From contig NC_084463.1 in assembly GCF_027409185.1 (NCBI RefSeq), forward strand, positions 50,152,907 through 50,216,906: DNA of 64,000 bases, in the 5' to 3' direction. The notes beneath the pieces are model-generated. The model saw only the letters and a program-made list of their open reading frames with translations, made no database searches and was not told the origin of the DNA. A program made the position numbers and the translations under genes. Positions 53,775 through 64,000 of the stretch are shown piece by piece (the first letter of the stretch is position 1; the number at the start of each line of letters is the position of its first letter). Source of the DNA: Cynocephalus volans. Lineage: Eukaryota; Chordata; Mammalia; Dermoptera; Cynocephalidae.

Positions 53775-56700
53775 GTACCAGTCCTTCGTCATGGGAGGGA
53801 CTGTCACATACTACGTGGCTGCTGTAAGCCCTCATTCCTTTTCTAGTTTTCCTCTCCAGGGGTTTGGTTTCCAGGGGGGATTCACTGAATTTATATGTAG
53901 TACATACAGAGCACGCAGTCTCTCACTGAACCCCAGACATTTTTTCTAACAAACACCAGGGATCTTTGGTGAGATGCCAGCCTGGTCAGCTGGGATAGCA
54001 GTCAGTTCTGGAACATAGCCATTCTGAGTTTCCTTATTAACGGAGATGGTGATAATAACAGCATCTTTGGTGGGATTTTTTGTTATATTTTTCAAATCAT
54101 GTCCTCCTACTTTATCTTATTTAATCTTTATGCAATCTTGCAAGGAACGGTGGATATTTTTATTCTCATTTTAGGGAAAGGTACTGAGGGCCAGAGAGGA
54201 CAAGGGAATGAATCTGTCATAGGGCTGGTCAGTAGCACAGTCTGGTCAGACCTTGGTCTTCTGATGCTTAGTTCAGGCCTCTCTGCTGGATCAATGTGAC
54301 ATGGCTATATCCCAGTGATAGTGACCATCTACAGCCTTCTCAACCTGTGCATATTTTGCAGCTTCAGTGCTTTTAGAAATCTAGTTTCCTACATTTCTTT
54401 TCCACTAGCTCTTTATTTTATTCATACTAATTTCAGCTCCATCGAGACGTTCTTCCTTCTGGTAATCAAGACAGATTTAACATCAAGCTAATGTAGCTTA
54501 AGCTTCAGGATCTCTCACTTGCACAGGTCCGTATGAGTGTTGCAGTAACCGGGAGTTGTAGAATGTTCTATAGGCAGGGGAGGCAAGGTTGTGATCAGTA
54601 AGCATTTGTTATAAGTTAGCATCAGGTAAAATGCCTTCAGAAATCTCAGAGCAAAGGCACCTGAGTTTCTAAGTCACAGGCCTTGGTCATAACTTCTTTT
54701 CCTCTAAATGCATATCACTTTCATTTTTTATATTTATAAAAATTCTCTAATAATTCTTCTTAAGGTGGTTTCCCCAGATTATGTAAGGTTCTGGTTCTAC
54801 AAAATACATATCTGTCTCTGATAAATTCTGTTTTTGGTAAATAAGAGCTAGATTCACTCTACTCTTTCCTTGATAATTTAACGGAATTCACCTCTGCCCC
54901 AACCTTCACTTGGCCAGATTGAGATTCCTGTGCTGTTAGTCTCACAGGAGACCCAGTAAAGGAGTTTAGATAACATTAGGTTCCACTGAATGCATGAGAT
55001 ATGGTATTTTCTCTTGAAGGTAAGTCTCCTGAAAGCAAAGCAAGAGGATTTTAGAAGATTCAAAGGAACGATTATATAGCACCTATATGGGTTTGTATAT
55101 TTACACCCCAGACAATTCACTTATATAAGGAGAAAATTAACATTGCAGTTTGTTAGAGCCCACATTAGAAACTGTGAGGAAGGAGTGTTCATTTCTACCA
55201 TTTTGGATGCTCACTTGTACCAGGAAGCACTAATGAATACCATAAAAATATTTTACTTTCTCATTGTATTGTGTTTAAATTTTAACATTTTTCCATTAAC
55301 TTATTCAATAAGCATTTTTGTTTTTGAGCATCTGCTATTAGGTAAATAATCAGAGGACCACACAAGAATTGTGACTGTAAAACTATGGCTCTAACTTTAA
55401 GATTTGCGTTTCCACAAATGTCAAATTTCTTTAATTGAGAAAGAAAGAATCTGGCTATGAGCCCTCCTGCCCTCCCCCGTGACCTTGATCTTCAGTCATT
55501 TTTGCTGCTCTCCCACCTCCACAGGGCTCCATGAGGGTCCACGGGGCTGTGGGCCACCCAGGAGGCAGGCAAATGGCCTCTAGTCTCCAGCTCATCATGG
55601 TGCAGGCCTGCATGGCCCTTTAAAGGAGGGTGTGTCATGGCTGCTCTCTACATGGGACACAGGGTCTTTGCTCAGGGTCTAGCTTCTCTCGGCCTCCTGG
55701 AGAGCTAGTCTCCCATCTGGGTCCCATAAAAGAGCGAACCTTGGGAAGGCTGCTACTCAGACACTGAGTCGATTCTGTATACTCCTCCCCACCAGGCAGA
55801 GAGGACGATCTGCTTCTCTCTCTTGTACTCTCAGATATTTTCTCTTCTCTCTTCCCGCATATCCCAATCCCCAAAAGGAGCCTGGGCTTCCAGAAAACGA
55901 AAACCAGGAAGAGAGAGGCCTGGCCATTTTTTCATATGGCTGAATGGGAGTGGGGTGGAGAATTTAGGGAAAACAAATCAATATTAAAAGTCTCTTCTAA
56001 ATGAAAAATGTGTTTCTAATAAATGATGTAGAATCATACTTCCCAGCTGGCATCTTTCCTCCTGGGGATAAAAAACACGGTGTCATAGATGTGGAGGTGA
56101 GCCAGCCTCTCAATTTCTTTGCATTAACTGTAGGAGGAAGAGAAAGAGAAAGTAGACTATGACAGACAAATAAATATCTTGTTTTTGAAAAACACTGCAT
56201 TGTGTATTGTGTCTTAAACATAGAGAAACAGAACCATTTGTTTTTAAGAACTAAGCACTGAGCGGCGACACTATGCGAACATGCAGGTTAAAGGCCTTTT
56301 ACTGACTTGGAAAACAGCAGGAGTGGATCTGCTAAGTCAAGCATGGCTGAAATTTGTGCAGGAGCCTCAGAGCACCACAATCTAAGTTTTCACCCACAAT
56401 AAAATGAGGTGTGGAGTTAGATAAAGCAATGATGTTACCAGAACTTCAATATGAGAGATAATCCTAACTTTCAACTAAGGAGATGTATTTCTTTACATTT
56501 TTTTTGTGCTATGTGATATTAGCATGTATGCTTGTATTCTATTTCCATTTTTTTGGCTGGGAAATCATAAATGATGCAAATTTTCATTATCTCTCACAGT
56601 TATTAACATGTGAGGAGGGCCTATCTAACCACTTGGCTCAAGGCACTAGCTGGAGGGATCCACCCAAGTTCCGTGAATAGGACACAGAGATAGGAATGGG

Positions 56701-56862
56701 CTGACACAGACACAGGAAAATGGAATCTCAGGCTTTCTGAGAAATAAACAGCTCACCTGTCTCAGAAAGGCAGATAATGTATAATGTTTTAAAGCCATAT
56801 TTTTGAACCGGAACTTATGTTTATCTCAATAAAAGTTTTCTTCAGGTTACGGCCTTTTTTAG
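53775..56862. other. Intron C-D
   Basis: Includes a MIR-like stretch at about 54040-54250 (TTTAATCTTTATGCAATCTT, CATTTTAGGGAAAGGTACTG). No other exon was recognised. Confidence 0.5.
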
Positions 56863-57024
56863 ACCTTGCTTGAAGATGCAGAGCCGTGCAGACGCAAGAT
56901 GCAGATGCAAGATGCAGACGCAAGATGCAGACGGCAGCCACGCTGATCAGGGGCTTGGCAGGCGAGAAACAAAGAGGGAAAGAGCAAAGTAAGGAGTTTG
57001 CTGCACAAACTAAAAGACTCATAG
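56863..57024 (+). pseudogene. Dynein pseudogene exon D, 26-bp frameshifting insertion
   Basis: Opens with TLLEDAE in frame, then a 13-bp unit (A[C/T]GCAAGATGCAG) occurs three times at 56892-56930 where one is expected. The 26 extra bases shift the frame and bring a TGA within a few codons. After the array the second frame resumes ([16 protein letters not shown]...KRLIG). Donor ATAG/GTATGC is intact and the exon length minus 26 fits the next exon phase. Confidence 0.92.
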
Positions 57025-57627
57025 GTATGCAAATTCTTTTCCTAATCGGATTATGTGTTGACTCCGATAGGGAGTTAGCAAGCTCAAGCTTTCATTAAAA
57101 TAAAAAAAATACTTGATTATTTCAAATTCCTCTGTGTGTTTGTGTGCGTGTGTGTGTGCGTGTCTCTCCAGCCGTTTCAGAGGGATGGACATTGGTCTGG
57201 CATCTATGCTATCCTTATTAGATGTGTTAATGACCATTACATCTCTTATTATCAGGTTACTTTTGAATTCTTCCATGAGAATGGAGTGCATGGGTGTGTT
57301 GGTCAAGGTCACTTTGAATTGAAGTGTTGTCTTGAGGTTTTGCATCTCTTAAACTCAGAGGTCATCCTCTCACTTCCAACAAAAGTCAAAATAGTCCAAT
57401 GCTTGACTACTCGCAGTTATTACTTGGTAGGCCATGTGGACCTTGTTTAACAATGAATCAAACTACTGCTTATTCACCAAGGCACAGCAACATGTGATTA
57501 CAATTTGATTTTTGGAACTTGGTTTAAAAGAATGATTGTCTTTTTAATTTTTTTCATTTTTAATATGTTTCACAATTGCAAAGATGATCATAAAGTATTC
57601 CAGTGATGTTTGTATTTTCTGTTTTAG
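57025..57627. other. Intron D-E with a short TG repeat
   Basis: 57133-57166 is a (TG)n-like tract. The flanking ORFs are fortuitous. Confidence 0.5.
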
Positions 57628-57891
57628 GAGATGTATTGTTGGCTACGGCTTTTCTATCTTATTCTGGTCCATTTAAGCAAGAGTTTCATGATCTGCTGTT
57701 AAATGACTGGCAGAAGGAAATGAAAGCCTGGGAAATTCCATTTGGAAACAATCTAAATCTCAATGAGATGTTGATTGATGTTCCTACTATTAGTGAATGG
57801 AACCTCCAAGGTCTGCCAAATGATGACCTTTGCTAATGCCATATTTCATTGGCTTCAGATTCTATCCTGTTAAAGTCTAGGGCTCTGTTAG
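57628..57891 (+). pseudogene. Dynein pseudogene exon E (AAA5), 3' part decayed
   Basis: Acceptor GTTTTAG; the split Gly codon joins exon [17 protein letters not shown] is the AAA5 N-terminal hallmark. The frame is good to LPNDDL at 57830, then TAA at 57834-57836. The remaining 55 bases (to a possible donor TTAG/GTAAAC at 57891) look like a shortened, frameshifted remnant of the usual continuation. Confidence 0.85.
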
Positions 57892-58247
57892 GTAAACAGA
57901 GAAGGACAGAGCTGTATCACACTAAGTGTGCAGCACTTTATAAGAACACTTCCTAATTATTCCATTATTTGTCACAAAAATGGTGATAGTAAAGGAAGAG
58001 CAAAGCTGCCTCACAGAGCCTCTACATGCTTCCTGGTAAAAGAGAATAATAGTCTCTAAAGAAAAGAGTGGAAACAGTTTGAGCTTTCTGTACCATTTTA
58101 CCAAGTATGGGCTCCAAAGCCAGGGATCTCTAAAAATCTATTTGTCTCTAGCAATATAATGCTTTAGGCATGATTTAATGCCAGTTATCCCTGTGCATTG
58201 CATCATGATACTGTCTGTCAGGACTGACCTATTGACCGTGTTTCTAG
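57892..58247. other. Intron E-F
   Basis: No repeat or exon was recognised. Confidence 0.5.
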
Positions 58248-58403
58248 ATCACATCTCTAAATCACAAGTACTTCAGAAACCACCTGGAGGACAGCCTTTC
58301 TCTAGGAAGGCCCTTGCTTATTGAAGATGTTGGGGAAGAACTGGATCCAGCCCTGGACAATATTTTGGAAAGAAATCTCATTAAAACTGGGTCTACCTTT
58401 AAG
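58248..58403 (+). pseudogene. Dynein pseudogene exon F (AAA5)
   Basis: 156 bp, 52 open codons without an ATG near the start. Acceptor TTTCTAG, donor AAG/GTAGGT. The segment [20 protein letters not shown] is diagnostic of outer-arm dynein heavy chains. No lesion was seen. Confidence 0.93.
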
Positions 58404-59611
58404 GTAGGTTAAACATATTGATAACAATGTGCAGAACAATCACCGTGAGTCCAGGTAAACATGACATATGTGGAATTCTCTCAATAGGCAGCAACTTAAA
58501 TTTTAGTCAGTGGCAAGAGAAATTTGTTTTTCTCTTCTACACTTCCTGAGTTGGGATTAAAGTGTTCAAGAGCAATCCTTTTAGGAATATCTACTTGACC
58601 TTTGTAATGGAGAGTGTGTCTCCATTTTGATGTTTGACTCGCAGTGGATTGAATGGTTCCCCGAAGTCATTGAAGCTTAATACCCACTGTAATTGTTTAG
58701 GGTGGGAAATCCTATTATGGTAATTGAAAGGTGAAGCCTTGAAGAGGTGATTAGATTCTGAGGACCATGCCCTAATAATGGTGGTCTCAGGTGTGGTTCT
58801 GTGGGCTTTAAAAGGAGAGCACGTGAGAGTCTCTCTCTCTGCTCTGCCATTCTGCCACGTGAGACCCCTGTGTTACTGTCACCACCAAGGCCTTCACCAG
58901 ATGTGTTCCCTGGATTTTGGACTTCCCAGCCTCTGAAACTGTAAGCAATAAATTTGATTTTCTTGCAAATTACCCCATTTGGGTATTGTTATGGCTTCAG
59001 AAACAGACTAACACAACTCTTGACAGATTTTTGACCCCTCCACACCCCTCTCCCCTTCTGCTCCACATCTGCAAGCTGATAAGGAAACCTGGGCACTCTC
59101 CTTTGGCACTGGTCAGAAATCCAAACCACAGAAGTCCCTGTCCACACCCAGGTGTGGGAACACTCATCCCAGCCCCAGCCCCTAACCACCATGAAACCCT
59201 AAAGCAGCTGCCCCTCCATGCTCTTTCAAGCCATTTTTGGGTCCTGCTTGGGAGCCAGCTCTGATCTCCCCAGAAAACCTCATTACGCAAGTAATAAGCC
59301 TTTTCTTACCCTTTTGGGTACGTGTGGCATCATCTGTCTCGATCTCTGAGCCAAATTTTGGGTGAGGGATCCATCTTGCTTCTGTGGTATGATCACAACA
59401 TTTTGGAACTAAATTTTATATTTATGAAGTTCCTTTCTTCCTTCATTCCTGCAGTTTTGTGGTTTGAAACCCTGTGAATGCCTAATGACCATTTTTTTAG
59501 CATACAAATGACAGTTCCGTAACTGCTTAAAGCAATATTTGATTCTATGCAGAAAGGTCACGGTAAGATGTATCTCTGTTTTATCATTTTTACTTCCTTT
59601 TTATAAAAAAG
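58404..59611. other. Intron F-G with a MaLR LTR
   Basis: 58640-59012 is a plus-strand MaLR LTR (GTGGATTGAATGGTTCCCCG, GAGGTGATTAGATTCTGAGG, AACTGTAAGCAATAAATTTG). The rest has no recognised feature; the open frames at 58917-59290 are fortuitous. Confidence 0.65.
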
Positions 59612-59794
59612 GTGAAAGTTGGTGAAAAGGAAGTAGATGTTCCGAGTGGCTTCATGCTCTACATCACCACCAAACTGCCCAGTCCAGCCTACACCCCTGA
59701 AGTGAGTGCCCATACCTCCATCATTGACTTCACTGTCACCATGAAAGGTCTAGAAGATCAGTGACTGGGGAGAGTCGTTCTCACGGAGAAGCAG
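59612..59794 (+). pseudogene. Dynein pseudogene exon G (AAA5 end), premature TGA
   Basis: 183 bp, 61 codons, acceptor AAAAAAG, donor [20 protein letters not shown] is followed by TGA at 59762-59764 where a Leu is expected, then LGRVVLTEKQ in frame. No following exon was found before 64000. Confidence 0.93.
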
Positions 59795-62084
59795 GTGCGT
59801 GAAGGCTGCCGACCTCCTCTTCTGCGCTGCACTGAGATTCTTTCACTGATGAAAATGATATAATAAAAGTTGTCACAGGATTAAGTTTTCTCTCTTTCAT
59901 TCCCTTTTTAAATTAATTACCAAGTGTCTTCTTTTCACCTAAAGGAAATTACTAATCAATTATCTACCAATAAGTTTCATATTTTTCTCTAAGTTACACG
60001 TACCATTGATTGCTTTTATACAGACTGATGATGTAACCATGAGGATATCAGTCTCATTTTCAGCATCATTATTCTGGTCTTAAATTGCTTTATTTTTCTG
60101 ATAAGTTTGTCCTGTTATGAATTTTACTCACCTGTTGATTTGTTAGTTTTTCTTTCATTTGGTTCATTATTATGCTTTTAGAATATAAAATTAAAACTTT
60201 GTACTCAGATAACAAACAGCATTATCAATTCTTATTTTTTGTGATGGGAGTGATGTGAGAAGAAAGAAGTTTGTGACACTAGAGTTTCACGTGCACTTTC
60301 TACATATGCTCTGGATGCAAAGCTCCATGTCTGTATTCTCTACTTCTATTTTATGGGATAACAGCACTCAATGAAATATGGCCCAGAATTTATAAACTTC
60401 CTTCTTCTGAGTCAGTGTTTTCTCTACGGAGCATATGAGGCTTAAGCAAAGAAATGCAGAGGATTCTAATGGGGCTGCTATGGTGAAACTGCACGAACTC
60501 TTGAAGTTGCTATTGATTTTCTCCTGGGTTCAATAGCAATGAGTAGTTTAGTTTACTTTACGTCCCTTCTACGCTGACCTGAGGACTTAAGGGAAGACCA
60601 CTGGCAAATCTTTGGAATCCATCCCTCCTGTTATCTCTGCCTATTCTGTATGTTGTGTGATGCTTGCTCTTCTGATCCCTACCATGTGCCTATTTCCTAC
60701 CCTCCCCACCCCCTGCCCTGGGCTTCTTTCTTTCTGTCCCCCTTCCTTTTTCCTGAATCTTCTCTCTTTATTTTTAATTTTAGCATGTGAATCACAGGAT
60801 CATAAAGCTGGAAGTTGCATTAGGAGCATTGAATCCAGCTTCATAAATTCACATGGTTGATTGACCTCAGTATGGCAGATACTGATGCTATAGTTCCTAC
60901 CTCAGACTAGCTGTTTAACGACAGCCTTCAAAATATGTACTCGCTTATCCTTTGAGTCCTGAGTTAAATATTGGTGGACGTGGCTGAGGACATTTAGCGT
61001 TGCATACAATGACTTCAGAACAACCGAGATTCTTGGACAACAGCATGTAGCATTCGCCAAGTGCAATCCCTGAGAGTCTTCTGGGCCAGGATCCCATCCT
61101 GGGCTTTTTTTTTACCTGCAGCCTTGGTTCCAGGGAGATAATGGCCCTTGATGGCAGTTTGAATAATACCCCTGTCATTGGTTTTCTTATATTCAGTTGA
61201 GATGAATACAGTCTCCTTGGAACAAACAGATTGGCCTGACACTTTGGTTGCAACCAAAGGAAACAACAACAGCAAAAACAACATAGCACTGAGCCTTAAT
61301 TGTGGCAGGAGAGGTTCAAGCACTTTAAGCTCCTTTGAAAAGACTTTTAACAGCCTTGAAAAGCCAATACGGATCCAGAGCCAGCCGCCTTCTTACTTCC
61401 TGGGAAAATTGACTGTCTTGAGAAAATTACTCTTTTGCTATTGTCTCATTATCAGAATCTGTTCCAAGCTCACAGTAAATAATTCTCACAAAAAGTGTAG
61501 CCAGAATAACATGACACTCATTCTTTCATAATAACAGAGGGTCATCTTACCCTGAACCACATTGTAATACAACATCTGACTTCTCCCCCCAACACAGTGA
61601 AGTCTCATGATGCAAGAAATGATTTAAATGCTGAATTTAATTGTGATGGATTTTAAGTAGAATACTCTCTTCAAGAGGCGGAGGTTTTTGTTTGTTTGTT
61701 TGTTTTGTTTTTTTCCTGACAGGTACTCTTGCCTCTGTATTCCTGAATCTCCTCACATTGCTGAATCTTCTTAGCTTGGGTGGTGGAGAGAGGGCCTGAG
61801 TTAATATCTGGTGCTTTGGGGTCATTTCCTATAATCTAGTTATTCAATTGAAAAGAGTCCTATGTCTGTGCCTTATGGACACAGAGACATAACATTTTTT
61901 TTGAGTCCAAATTGCTCCTTTGATTTCAGTGACCATACAGTCTTTATGACTATAAGCACTTCTTGGGTGATTATAAATACAAAATATCAATATAAAATTT
62001 TATTGGGCCAAGGAGGGGTATTGGAAGCTAGGAGGATCCCACAGATAGGAGGTGACATTTTTGGATTTCACAATTTTCTGCTTC
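59795..62084. other. Intergenic or intronic DNA after the last dynein exon
   Basis: No further dynein exon was recognised. 61692-61712 is a short GTTT repeat. Open frames at 60945-61531 on both strands look fortuitous. Confidence 0.45.
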
Positions 62085-62099
62085 AAGGCAGTCATATTA
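62085..62099 (+). other. Probable target-site duplication (left) of the VNTR retroposon
   Basis: AAGGCAGTCATATTA matches 63762-63776 (AAGGCAATCATTTTA) with two differences, at the two ends of the retroposon. Confidence 0.55.
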
Positions 62100-63760
62100 T
62101 TTTTTTATTTAAAAAAAAGTTTTTTAAAAATTTCATTAATATTATTTTTTTACATTCTATCTATGATGTTGTTGCAGAGCAGCTGGGAGGGAGAGGGAGA
62201 GGGAAAAGGGGAAGGAAATGGGGTAGAGGGAGGAGGAAAGAGGAGGTAAGGGGGGGGGATTGAGGCCTGCAGCATCCTCCACGTACCCACAGGAGAGACT
62301 GGGGGGCTTCCAGCAGTAGCTTGGTTATTGCCGGGCTGGGTGCAGATGTCAAGAGGGTGTGGCAATAGCCCTCTCCCCCCACCACTCCAGCTCAGGAAAC
62401 TAGGGCCCTTCTTGCTGAAGCTTGCTGGTCATCACTGGGCTGGTTGAGCATGAGGGGGTGTGGTCGAGACCCTCAGTCCCCTACCACTCCGGCTCGCGAG
62501 AGCCCGGTGTGCCTCCTGCAGTGGCTTGGTGGTTGTCACTGCACTGGTTGCTCATGTGGGGGGGCGTGGACAAGGCCCTCAGCCCCTAGCTGCCCTGGCT
62601 TGGGTGAGGTTGGGGCACCTCCTGCAGCAGTTTGGTGGTCGTCGCTGGCATGGTTGCACTCGTCAGGGGTATGTGGCCTAGGCCATCGGTCCCCATCCTC
62701 AGGACTGGTTGTGGGTGTGGGGGGGCATGGCTGAGGTCTCTCGCTCTTCCCCCTTCCTGGCTTGTTAGCCCAGGGGACTTCTGATCCTTCTAGGTGTTAC
62801 AGGTGTTCTTTGGTGAAATGAGAACTTTACTGGTTATCAAATTTTGTCTCTGGTTGTGACAGAGACTTCGTTTTTTCTTTCAGTTCTGTGTTGGATTATT
62901 TGCTGTTCCCACCACTTAAACTCTGCACTGTAACTAATTTGTTGTCCTTTGCTTACTTCTAAAATGGGGGAACTTCCTCTGGGGACCAGAACTTGAGCTG
63001 TGTAGTTGAACTAAATTGCTACTTTGCTGCTGGTTCCCTAGGGAAGGCTTTTTGTGCAGCTCAGGTTTTAATAGTTGACTTTATAGGTACTTCCAGATCT
63101 GGTGAAATCTGATGCACCTGGATTGTGTAGAAACACTGGTCTGGGCCTGAGTCTTCTCATCAAACTGCACCCCTTGTAATTCTATATTTCTGACCAGTCT
63201 CCTCTGAGTGGTCCTGCACTGATTGGGGGGCAGATCAGCTGTCCTTGCTGTGCCCCAGTGTTCTCCCGGTGGGCCCATCTCCCCACTGCCTGTGCTCCAA
63301 ACACTTCACATGGGACGGGCCATGCTCTGGTCCCTTGCGATGACTCACTGGCCTCTGAGTGGCTCTGTCTTCTCATTTGTTGTGGCTTCTGGCTCCGATG
63401 TGGGTCCATGGGAACACTCTTGGAGGTACTGCTGGCCTGGGGGCCACCAAGGCCCTCTTCTCCCCTGCCGCTTCCAAGCAACTTCATCTGAAGGGCACAG
63501 CCGCTGCTTTTTGCTGCTTCTGCTCCATGTGCTCAGCAGCTCCAGCCTTAAAGCAGCCATGGCATGAAATGTTGGGAGTGGTTTTTTCTTTCATTGTGGC
63601 TTCTCCCACCTTCCTGCACTCTGTAGGTCTCTCCTACTCTTCCCCTGAGCTCTAGCAGTCCCAGCCTGGCTGTTGTTGCTTTTTAATAGTTTTAAATTGG
63701 TGCATTTGTGGGAGAGAATGACACTGGGGATGGTCTATTCCACCATCTTGGCCAGAAGCC
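62100..63760 (-). mobile_element. L1-5'UTR-like retroposon with GC-rich VNTR (copy 2)
   Basis: Read on the minus strand it starts GGCTTCTGGCCAAGATGGTG at 63760 (L1-like 5' end). A ~650-bp head shared with 25628-26290 follows, then a GC-rich tandem array (about 62300-62760), a CT-rich stretch (62170-62260) and an A-rich tail (62100-62155). A probable 15-bp target duplication flanks it. The order head-VNTR-tail recalls primate SVA or gibbon LAVA composites, though the parts are different. No protein is encoded. Alternative: an L1 RNA prematurely polyadenylated in its 5' UTR. Confidence 0.6.
62300..62760 (-). repeat. GC-rich VNTR, about four ~105-bp units
   Basis: On the plus strand units start near 62308 (TTCCAGCAGTAGCTTGGTTA), 62409 (TTCTTGCTGAAGCTTGCTGG), 62515 (TCCTGCAGTGGCTTGGTGG) and 62620 (TCCTGCAGCAGTTTGGTGG), spaced 101-106 bp. 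Units are diverged but keep GGTGGTTGTCACTG-like and GTGGGGGGGCGTGG-like blocks. Confidence 0.75.
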
Positions 63761-63761
63761 T

Positions 63762-64000
63762 AAGGCAATCATTTTAAATGCATGTGCTGTTCATGTTCAC
63801 AACAAGGATGTATTTAGTTGTTTACCTGATATACTTGTGAGTAGATTTAGATAGCCTGCTATTGTTATTAGAAGAGGATGTATCCAGACTATTTTGAACA
63901 GGCAGCAAACCCATAGGCCTCCAACAACTTTCCTTTATAGAAACCAAGTCTCTGAGGCTCATCCTCACCTTGATCCTAGAGAATAAGAAAGAAAGAAACT
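63762..64000. other. Right flank of the VNTR retroposon
   Basis: Starts with the probable target duplication (63762-63776). Otherwise unassigned. Confidence 0.5.

Larger units (their letters stand above)
47128..59794 (+). pseudogene. Unprocessed dynein heavy chain pseudogene, DNAH5-like
   Basis: Seven exon remnants in order, with matching phases and mostly intact AG/GT borders, spread over 12.7 kb: 47128-47331, 49333-49512, 53637-53774, 56863-57024, 57628-~57891, 58248-58403, 59612-59794. Together they cover the microtubule-binding domain, the returning stalk helix (CC2) and AAA5 of an axonemal outer-arm dynein heavy chain; the segment [13 protein letters not shown] is characteristic. By memory they fit DNAH5 better than DNAH8; alignment must decide. 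Five lesions rule out a working product. Introns are kept, so it arose by segmental duplication or as a decayed gene, not by retroposition. The rest of the ~4600-residue gene is not in the window. Confidence 0.9.

Noticed and set aside
53550-53846. A 98-residue frame as a small gene
   Set aside because: Only 53637-53774 is real; it is a dynein exon bounded by splice sites, and the ORF extends into introns on both sides.
62444-62734. GC-rich 96-residue frame
   Set aside because: It lies within the VNTR of the retroposon; unit repeats give the open frame. No coding signal.

Overview
The window is placental-mammal nuclear DNA. It is almost all non-coding and dense in interspersed repeats: MaLR-type LTRs, old and young L1 fragments, MIRs, a hAT-like element and many tRNA-derived SINEs. 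The SINE heads resemble tRNA-Ile (GGTTAGCTCAGTTGGTTAGAG type), and one copy is dimeric. That fits the CYN SINEs of colugos, or possibly the Rhin-1-type SINEs of yinpterochiropteran bats. I lean weakly towards colugo; the species cannot be fixed from the sequence alone.

The outstanding object is a complete endogenous gammaretrovirus at 6581-15325. It has two 664-bp LTRs that read as identical, a 4-bp CCAG target duplication, a tRNA-Pro primer site, an open gag, an amber-readthrough pro-pol with all catalytic residues, a likely glycoGag start and a polypurine tract. env is broken by an in-frame TAG and a frameshift. What remains of Env (CETTG motif, CWLC, RFKR cleavage site, immunosuppressive region, CX6CC) places it with the gibbon ape leukemia virus/koala retrovirus group. 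Identical LTRs imply a very recent germline insertion.

The second object is a solitary intronless histone H3-like gene on the minus strand (20346-20738). It has a histone promoter (TATA, two CCAAT boxes) and a perfect 3' histone stem-loop. The 130-residue product keeps most of the H3 fold but has Met at the position of Lys36, an added Gly in the tail, a changed N-terminus and a 7-residue deletion at the end of helix 2/loop 2. About 1 kb away (21784-22006) is a second histone-like promoter with five CCAAT boxes, an octamer-like site and TATA boxes facing both ways, but no histone coding sequence.

The third object is a decayed, intron-containing stretch of an outer-arm dynein heavy chain gene (DNAH5-like) on the plus strand. 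Seven exon remnants between 47128 and 59794 cover the microtubule-binding domain, the returning stalk helix and AAA5. Lesions are a TAG, a lost splice donor, a 26-bp frameshifting expansion of a 13-bp unit, a TAA and a TGA.

The rest is repeats. Notable are two copies of a discrete retroposon that joins an L1-5'UTR-like head, a GC-rich ~105-bp VNTR and an A-rich tail (25628-26640 plus; 62100-63760 minus with a likely target duplication), and a clean solo LTR with a 6-bp target duplication (28363-28856). Layout: 1-6.5 kb repeats; 6.6-15.3 kb provirus; 15.3-20 kb repeats; 20.3-22.0 kb histone region; 22-47 kb repeats; 47.1-59.8 kb dynein pseudogene; 59.8-64 kb intergenic DNA and the VNTR retroposon.
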